From positions 156,978-220,977 of the forward strand of contig NZ_JAWRCU010000013.1 in the NCBI RefSeq assembly GCF_033542235.1: 64,000 bases of DNA. Reading direction: 5' to 3'. The notes under the pieces are model-generated. The model was not told the origin of the DNA, made no database searches, and was given only the letters and a program-made list of their open reading frames with translations. This document shows, piece by piece, positions 59,305 through 64,000 of the stretch (the first letter of the stretch is position 1; every line of letters begins with the position of its first letter). The translations under genes and the position numbers were made by a program. The DNA is from JAWRCU01 sp033542235 (GTDB taxonomy: Bacteria > Pseudomonadota > Alphaproteobacteria > Rhizobiales > Rhizobiaceae).

Positions 59305-59479
59305 ACTCGTCCCGATGCAGTTGGTCCAACGAGCCTAACAATACTCCCTACGGACCTTCTCGGCCACTGGTTGATCGGCCGAAGATATTTTAGTTGTAAG
59401 GAATACGATCGTCCGGCAACATTGCTGGTAACCGGCTGAAATCGAGTAGCATTGCCACTAGCACGTTGAGGAGACGGGC

Positions 59480-61354
59480 ATGTGCGCGGAGCATGTTGAA
59501 CGTCGATTGGCGGCTATCCTGGCCGCCGACGTGGTGGGCTACAGCCGTCTGCTGGAGGCCAACGAAGAGGAGACGCTCAACGCCCTTCGTCAGCACCGCC
59601 GGGAGCTCTTCGATCCCGCCGTCGCCAAGCACGGCGGGCGTGTCCTCAAGTTGATGGGTGATGGTTTCCTGGTCGAGTTCAGCAGTGTGCTCAGCGCTGC
59701 GCGCTGCGCAGTCGAAATCCAGCGCGGTATGCTGGAGCGCAACGTCGGAATCCCGGGGGACAGGCACTTCACGTTCCGGATGGGTCTAAACCTGGGGGAC
59801 ATCGTCTTCGACGGGGATGATTTTCACGGGGACGGCATCAACGTGGCGGTCCGGCTACAGGGTCTTGCCGCGCCCGGCGGCATAGCCTGCTCGGCGGCGG
59901 TGCGCCACGAGGTTGGAAACAAGCTCGACCTGGGCTTTGCGGACCAGGGCGCGAAGACCGTGAAGAATATCTCCCGTCCAGTCCACGTCTATTTTGCAGA
60001 TTGGGGCAATGTAGCCTCGCGTGAGGAGGTTTCAGCCGGAGCAAGCGCCCTCACGCAGGCATCACTGACCAAGCCGTCGGTTGCAATCCTGCCATTCGCC
60101 AACATCAGCAACGATCCCGGGCAGGAATTCTTCAGCGATGGCATAACCGAGGACATCATCACCGATCTGTCGAATGTCTCAGGCCTGTTTGTGCTGAGCC
60201 GCAACACCGTTTTCACGTGGAAGGGCCGGAACGAGAACCTGCAGCGCATCGCCCGGGAACTCGGGGTGGCCTATGTAGTCGAAGGCAGCGTCCGCAAAGC
60301 CGGGAACCGTGTCAGGATCAACGCCGAATTGATCGAAGCAGCCAGCGACGGCCACCTCTGGGCCGCACGCTACGACCGCGACCTCACCGACATCTTCGAA
60401 GTACAGGACGAGATCGCCAAGGCGATCGTCGAACAGCTCAAGGTCAAGCTTCTCCCGGAGGAGAAGAAGGCGATCGAGCAGGCCCCGACGGAGAGTGTGG
60501 AAGCCTATACGCACTATTTGAGGGGGCGCGAATATAGCCATCTCGCGTCGAAGGCGAACCATTTGATGGCGAGGCAAAGCTTTGCAAGAGCCATTGAACT
60601 CGATCCGAACTATGCCCGCGCTTATGCTGGCATCGCTGTCTGCGATGCGCGTCTGCGCTCCCAGTTTGGGGTGCAGATTTCGGTGGATGACATTCTCGCG
60701 AACACGGCGAAGGCACTGGCGATCGATCCCAATCTGGCGGAGGCACATGCGGCCAGGGGGTTCGCGTCAGCGGTCGCCGGCAATCGCCCCGAGGCGGTCT
60801 CTGCTTTCGAGCAGGCTTTGTCGGTCGATCCCAATTGCCACGAAGCCAATCGGTATTATGCCGAGTTTTGCGTCACCGACGGCCTTTTCGAACGAGCGGC
60901 CACATATTTCCAGCGCGCGTTGGAGATCAAGCCGGCGGACTATGGTGCGCCCACCATGCTTGTGCACGTCTTTCGCTCACTCGGCGAGATGGACAAGGCC
61001 GAAAGTTACGCACGGATCGCGATTAAGAAGGCTGAGGAAGAACTGCGGCTTCATCCGGAGAATGCCAATGTTGCATGCCTTGGAGCGACTTCGCTGGCCT
61101 TTCTTGGTGAACGCAATCGAGCGTTGGAATGGCTGGCTCGCTCCCTGGCGACCGATCCTGGAGACATCAATATCCAATACAATGCCGCCTGCACCTATGC
61201 GGTGCTTGGCGAGGTGGAGAGAGCGATCGACGTGCTGGAGGCCTGGATGCCGCAGGTCGGCATTGAAATGAGACTGTGGTTCAAAAACGATTCCGATCTC
61301 GATTCCATTCGCAGCCACCCACGCTATTCGAGGTTGGTTGAGCTTTGTGAATAA
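59480..61354 (+). CDS. Class III adenylate/guanylate cyclase with FlgO-like and TPR domains
   Basis: The 624-residue protein has a cyclase domain at about 5-175, with metal ligands Asp17 in AADVVGYSR and Asp61 in LKLMGDGFLVEF and the catalytic-site pattern GINVAVRLQ. A FlgO-like/TolB-N domain follows (SVAILPFANISNDPGQEFFS, about 195-330), then at least five TPR units (such as ARAYAGIAVCDARL and EAHAARGFASAVAGNRPEAV). Rhizobia encode many such soluble cyclases; the TPR part is probably the sensor. The ATG at 59480 follows GAGGAGACGGG. It is divergent from the DUF3237 gene across 175 bases. Confidence 0.93.
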   Translation: MCAEHVERRLAAILAADVVGYSRLLEANEEETLNALRQHRRELFDPAVAKHGGRVLKLMGDGFLVEFSSVLSAARCAVEIQRGMLERNVGIPGDRHFTFRMGLNLGDIVFDGDDFHGDGINVAVRLQGLAAPGGIACSAAVRHEVGNKLDLGFADQGAKTVKNISRPVHVYFADWGNVASREEVSAGASALTQASLTKPSVAILPFANISNDPGQEFFSDGITEDIITDLSNVSGLFVLSRNTVFTWKGRNENLQRIARELGVAYVVEGSVRKAGNRVRINAELIEAASDGHLWAARYDRDLTDIFEVQDEIAKAIVEQLKVKLLPEEKKAIEQAPTESVEAYTHYLRGREYSHLASKANHLMARQSFARAIELDPNYARAYAGIAVCDARLRSQFGVQISVDDILANTAKALAIDPNLAEAHAARGFASAVAGNRPEAVSAFEQALSVDPNCHEANRYYAEFCVTDGLFERAATYFQRALEIKPADYGAPTMLVHVFRSLGEMDKAESYARIAIKKAEEELRLHPENANVACLGATSLAFLGERNRALEWLARSLATDPGDINIQYNAACTYAVLGEVERAIDVLEAWMPQVGIEMRLWFKNDSDLDSIRSHPRYSRLVELCE

Positions 61355-61469
61355 CGCCCCTGCACATTTGGCGGGTAGCTTCTAGTACTATTTTGCGAGT
61401 TGCTAATAAACTGCTCGTTGGGCAGCAAAGATCAGTTTAAACAGCCCAATATGAAGTTTGGAGGGACGG

Positions 61470-62822
61470 ATGGGCACCCGGTTCAGGCTTTTTGTACAGC
61501 CCCCATTTGAGGATGCTCGGTCTAGTCCCGAGATCATCACGATGTCATCTCCGCTGGGGAGCCTCAGAGCTGGTCCATCGGACGACCGGATGTATGTTGT
61601 GGAGCCGGTCGGCAAGACTCGTCCTTACGGCGTGAACCGCGGGCCACTGGGCACGCCCTACATTTATCTGCCGCCTTGGGCCGGAAAAATTTTTGAGCCG
61701 GCTGTCCCGGACGAGCAAGGCAATTTCGATCATTACCGGCCTTCGATGCCTGGCTTCGAAGCTGCACATGTCTTCGGCTGTGCGCGCTTCACACTGGACG
61801 TCTGGGAACACTATCTCGGCCAGCCGCTCGTCTGGCATTTTCGCGACCATTACGACCGCCTGGAAATCTCAATCCTGCCGCAATGGGACAACGCTCAGTA
61901 CGGCTATGGATTCCTCGAAGTCGGGAGTCAGTTCGAGAAGGACGGACGCGTCCTTCCCTTCAGCCTGGACTTCGACGTCATCGCGCATGAAGTGGGGCAC
62001 GCGATTATCTACAGCGTGCTCGGCGTGCCGAGCCCGGGGACTGAGTACCCCGAATACCTTGGCTTCCAGGAAGCTTTCTCCGATTGCGCGTCGCTGATTG
62101 CAGCCATGCATTTTCCGTCAGTTCTCGACAACGTCCTCACGGAAACGCGCGGCAATCTCTATCTCGCCAATCGCCTCGAGCGGTTCTCCGAATTTTCGCC
62201 GCATCGTCAGATACGTTCGGCCAACAATAAGCGCACTATGGCCGAGTTCGTCCATGGCTGGAAGGACGAGCACCTGCTATCGCAGCCACTCACTGGTGCG
62301 ATTTTCGACATCCTCGTCGACATGTTCCACGAGAGCTTGGTGGCGCGTGGTCTGATCTCGCCTGCCGTCGAAAATCTCGCAGACATCGCGGAATTTGATC
62401 CGGCTGCCGAGGCGCGACTACAGGACGCTTTCAACTGCGCTTTCTTTCGGAACTCAGACGGATTTTTCGAGGCGCTGCTCGCTGCGCGCGATGTTGTCGG
62501 AACATACCTTGCGGAGACGCTGTGGGCCCTGGCCCCCGATTTTCTGGACTACGGCGATGTCGCGAGAACGATGCTTGCGGTTGATCAGGCCGAAAGCGGC
62601 GGTAAGTTTTCAAGGATCCTTTTCCGAAACTTCGAGCGGCGGAAGATTTTTCGATTCAGGGCGGGGCCACGTCTGAAACCACCCAACCGAAAAAGTCATG
62701 TCCATGACGCGCGAATCGCATTGCCCAAAGATCAAACTCATTTGCCGGCGATGAGCTATCTCGAACGCTATTGGGCTTTGAAGCCCCAAACATCCAATCG
62801 CCATTCACCGATCTCACTCTAA
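61470..62822 (+). CDS. Gluzincin-type metallopeptidase-like protein
   Basis: The 450-residue protein has the zinc motif HEVGH (173-177) in FDVIAHEVGHAIIYSVLG and a downstream glutamate in GFQEAFSD (Glu201). This HEXXH plus E...SD layout is the thermolysin/M4-like gluzincin pattern. No signal peptide or propeptide is visible, unlike secreted thermolysins, so it may act inside the cell. The N terminus contains SPLGSLRAG (27-35), which resembles the GSLR core of family 1 encapsulin targeting peptides, though those are normally C-terminal. The C terminus is basic (FRNFERRKIFRFRAGPRLKP). The ATG at 61470 follows GGAGGGACGG. It begins a plus-strand trio with two unknown genes. Confidence 0.75.
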   Translation: MGTRFRLFVQPPFEDARSSPEIITMSSPLGSLRAGPSDDRMYVVEPVGKTRPYGVNRGPLGTPYIYLPPWAGKIFEPAVPDEQGNFDHYRPSMPGFEAAHVFGCARFTLDVWEHYLGQPLVWHFRDHYDRLEISILPQWDNAQYGYGFLEVGSQFEKDGRVLPFSLDFDVIAHEVGHAIIYSVLGVPSPGTEYPEYLGFQEAFSDCASLIAAMHFPSVLDNVLTETRGNLYLANRLERFSEFSPHRQIRSANNKRTMAEFVHGWKDEHLLSQPLTGAIFDILVDMFHESLVARGLISPAVENLADIAEFDPAAEARLQDAFNCAFFRNSDGFFEALLAARDVVGTYLAETLWALAPDFLDYGDVARTMLAVDQAESGGKFSRILFRNFERRKIFRFRAGPRLKPPNRKSHVHDARIALPKDQTHLPAMSYLERYWALKPQTSNRHSPISL

Positions 62823-62834
62823 GAGGGACGACCA

Positions 62835-63410
62835 ATGCCAACCGAAACGATCTTAAGTGTATCAGCGATACACCTGTTCGGTAGAGAGCTTGAAGATATC
62901 AGGTTGGCTGCACGCAACGATGGTGGCCGCCCACCCAGACTCGGAACCAACCGATTTATTCAGGATCAAATCGATGCTCCTGGCAGTCGCTTGGCGAGGA
63001 TTTATGCGTTTGCTTTTGAGGCTCAGTTCTACGAGTTGGCCAAGCCGACGATTCTCGTCGTCCACGGGCCGGGGACTGACGTCGACTATCCCCCACCCGC
63101 GAGCACTGACCTCAAGGTCTTGGATCGAGGACCTAGTGACCCTAGTCGTACCGGGTTGGCGTCGCAGATAGGATCCTTCGCGCGTGGAATGAGCGTGTGG
63201 GTATATGATAAAAGCGCATTTTCTATGCGACTGGATGTAGAGACGGGACCGCTGGAAGATGTCCTCTTGAACGCCGAATTGATGGAGCGTGATCCGCGTG
63301 TATCCTCAAGTGGAGTTCTGTCCCGATCGGGTGGAAGCCTGTCCAGGTCCGGCGGCGTGATGTCGCGATCAGGCGGAGTCATAGTTCGCGGACGTGGCGA
63401 TCTGGATTGA
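62835..63410 (+). CDS. Unknown protein with Ser-Arg-Ser-Gly-Gly repeat tail
   Basis: The product has 191 residues. Residues 1-155 form a soluble domain I do not recognise (IYAFAFEAQFYELAKPTILV, VWVYDKSAFSMRL). The last 35 residues are a short repeat: LSRSGG, LSRSGG and MSRSGG followed by VIVRGRG. Such a Gly/Ser/Arg tail is probably disordered and could bind nucleic acid, a membrane or another protein. The gene follows the metallopeptidase gene by 12 bases and has AGAGGGACG before its ATG, so the two are co-transcribed. Confidence 0.7.
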   Translation: MPTETILSVSAIHLFGRELEDIRLAARNDGGRPPRLGTNRFIQDQIDAPGSRLARIYAFAFEAQFYELAKPTILVVHGPGTDVDYPPPASTDLKVLDRGPSDPSRTGLASQIGSFARGMSVWVYDKSAFSMRLDVETGPLEDVLLNAELMERDPRVSSSGVLSRSGGSLSRSGGVMSRSGGVIVRGRGDLD

Positions 63411-63451
63411 TGCTTCTACGGAAGTGCAGCTAAGTTCGAAAGGATAATCGG

Positions 63452-63814
63452 ATGCCAACGATTGTTAGGGTTTGGGCTCCTGACCCAGTTGTCGTCGGGA
63501 AACTGAATGATCCGAAGATGGTCGAGGTGACGGCCGGATCGCCTTGGTTTGGAGATAGTGGAAAGATGAATGTTGAGTTTGTAGAATATAAAAAGAAAAG
63601 TTCTAATAACTCCAATACAATTGTGCCCAGCGTACATGTATACAAAGATACGCTAGAAGTAACTGATACTGCTAACATGAAATTTGGTGTCGTAGCTGAT
63701 AGTTCGGCAACGCCGGGAACATACAAAGTAAAGGTTATTCGAAAGGAAGACAGTGGAAATATTCACGCGATTAGTGAACCCGAGGTGGGATTAGTCATAG
63801 TAAGTGGCGATTAG
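63452..63814 (+). CDS. Unknown small beta-rich protein, AT-rich gene
   Basis: The product has 120 residues without cysteine and has a pattern of short beta strands (PTIVRVWAPDPVVV, TYKVKVIRKED, PEVGLVIVSGD) that suggests an Ig-like domain. I do not recognise the family. The DNA is much AT-richer than the rest of the window (about 63560-63760), pointing to recent acquisition. The ATG at 63452 follows AAGGA. It lies 41 bases after the preceding gene and before an IS5-type transposase remnant. Confidence 0.65.
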   Translation: MPTIVRVWAPDPVVVGKLNDPKMVEVTAGSPWFGDSGKMNVEFVEYKKKSSNNSNTIVPSVHVYKDTLEVTDTANMKFGVVADSSATPGTYKVKVIRKEDSGNIHAISEPEVGLVIVSGD

Positions 63815-63896
63815 CAACGAATGTGTGATCAATAAGGTGGCCAGATCTGCCGGCAGCAAATCGTGCCGAATTGGTCGACCGTGAACTATTGCGATT

Positions 63897-64000
63897 TCAC
63901 GTTGATACGAGGCGAAGCTGAGTGCTGAAGGCAGCCAGCATCAGGCACAGCAAAAGACTGAGCCAGCGGATGAGGCGGCGGAAGTTGTAGCCGGCGGCGG
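63897..64000 (-). mobile_element. 3' end of an IS5-family transposase gene (runs off window)
   Basis: Reading leftwards from the window edge, the frame encodes GYNFRRLIRWLSLLLCLMLA and ends STQLRLVST before a TGA at 63897. This hydrophobic tail after GYN(F/L)R is typical of the C terminus of IS5-type (DDE) transposases. The rest of the element is outside the window, so intactness and terminal repeats cannot be judged. Confidence 0.7.

Overview
The window is GC-rich, densely coded chromosomal DNA from an alphaproteobacterium of the Hyphomicrobiales (Rhizobiales). A Mesorhizobium-like member of the Phyllobacteriaceae fits best. This rests on a Brucella-type Omp10 lipoprotein, a homospermidine synthase, a ROSE-like RNA thermometer ahead of an Hsp20 gene, DUF2778 and DUF882 envelope proteins typical of rhizobia, a BMP-type nucleoside ABC transporter and several families of long palindromic intergenic repeats. 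The genus is an inference; no rRNA or tRNA gene is present to test it.

Region 1 (1-25 kb) is housekeeping and envelope genes: a partial lysophospholipase-like hydrolase, hsp20, a threonine aldolase, gltB-gltD, an SGNH hydrolase behind a lytic transglycosylase, galU, a betaine-type binding protein with an L,D-transpeptidase and a lipoprotein, an outer-membrane barrel, a KpsF/KdsD isomerase, an SPFH-NfeD pair, hemH, a 5'-nucleotidase with a C-terminal LysM domain, and omp10. Seven copies of an unusual hairpin element built from degenerate 8-bp tandem units sit between these genes and sometimes supply their stop codons.

Region 2 (25-47.6 kb) holds homospermidine synthase, a DUF2778 transpeptidase-like protein, ilvD, a heme-dependent N-demethylase-like protein, an overlapping pabB-pabC pair, pepF, an orphan sigma-54 response regulator, a DUF882 peptidase-like protein, an autotransporter with near-identical cadherin-like repeats, and a four-gene BMP/nucleoside ABC transporter. 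Three other palindromic repeat families lie here (one also occurs after galU), each seen twice in the window.

Region 3 (47.8-64 kb) looks accessory. Its centre is a minus-strand run of five genes: an encapsulin shell protein (Linocin_M18/HK97 fold), an alanine-rich helical protein of visibly lower GC, an FAD-dependent phytoene-dehydrogenase-like oxidoreductase, a polyprenyl diphosphate synthase, and a 740-residue unknown protein with an internal N-terminal duplication. A DUF3237 protein lies upstream. Two class III nucleotide cyclases fused to TPR modules flank the run. To the right are a gluzincin metallopeptidase-like protein and two unknown small proteins, and the window ends inside an IS5-type transposase gene. 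The most interesting hypothesis is that this is an encapsulin nanocompartment locus devoted to isoprenoid chemistry. The shell assignment is strong. The cargo and pathway are inference.
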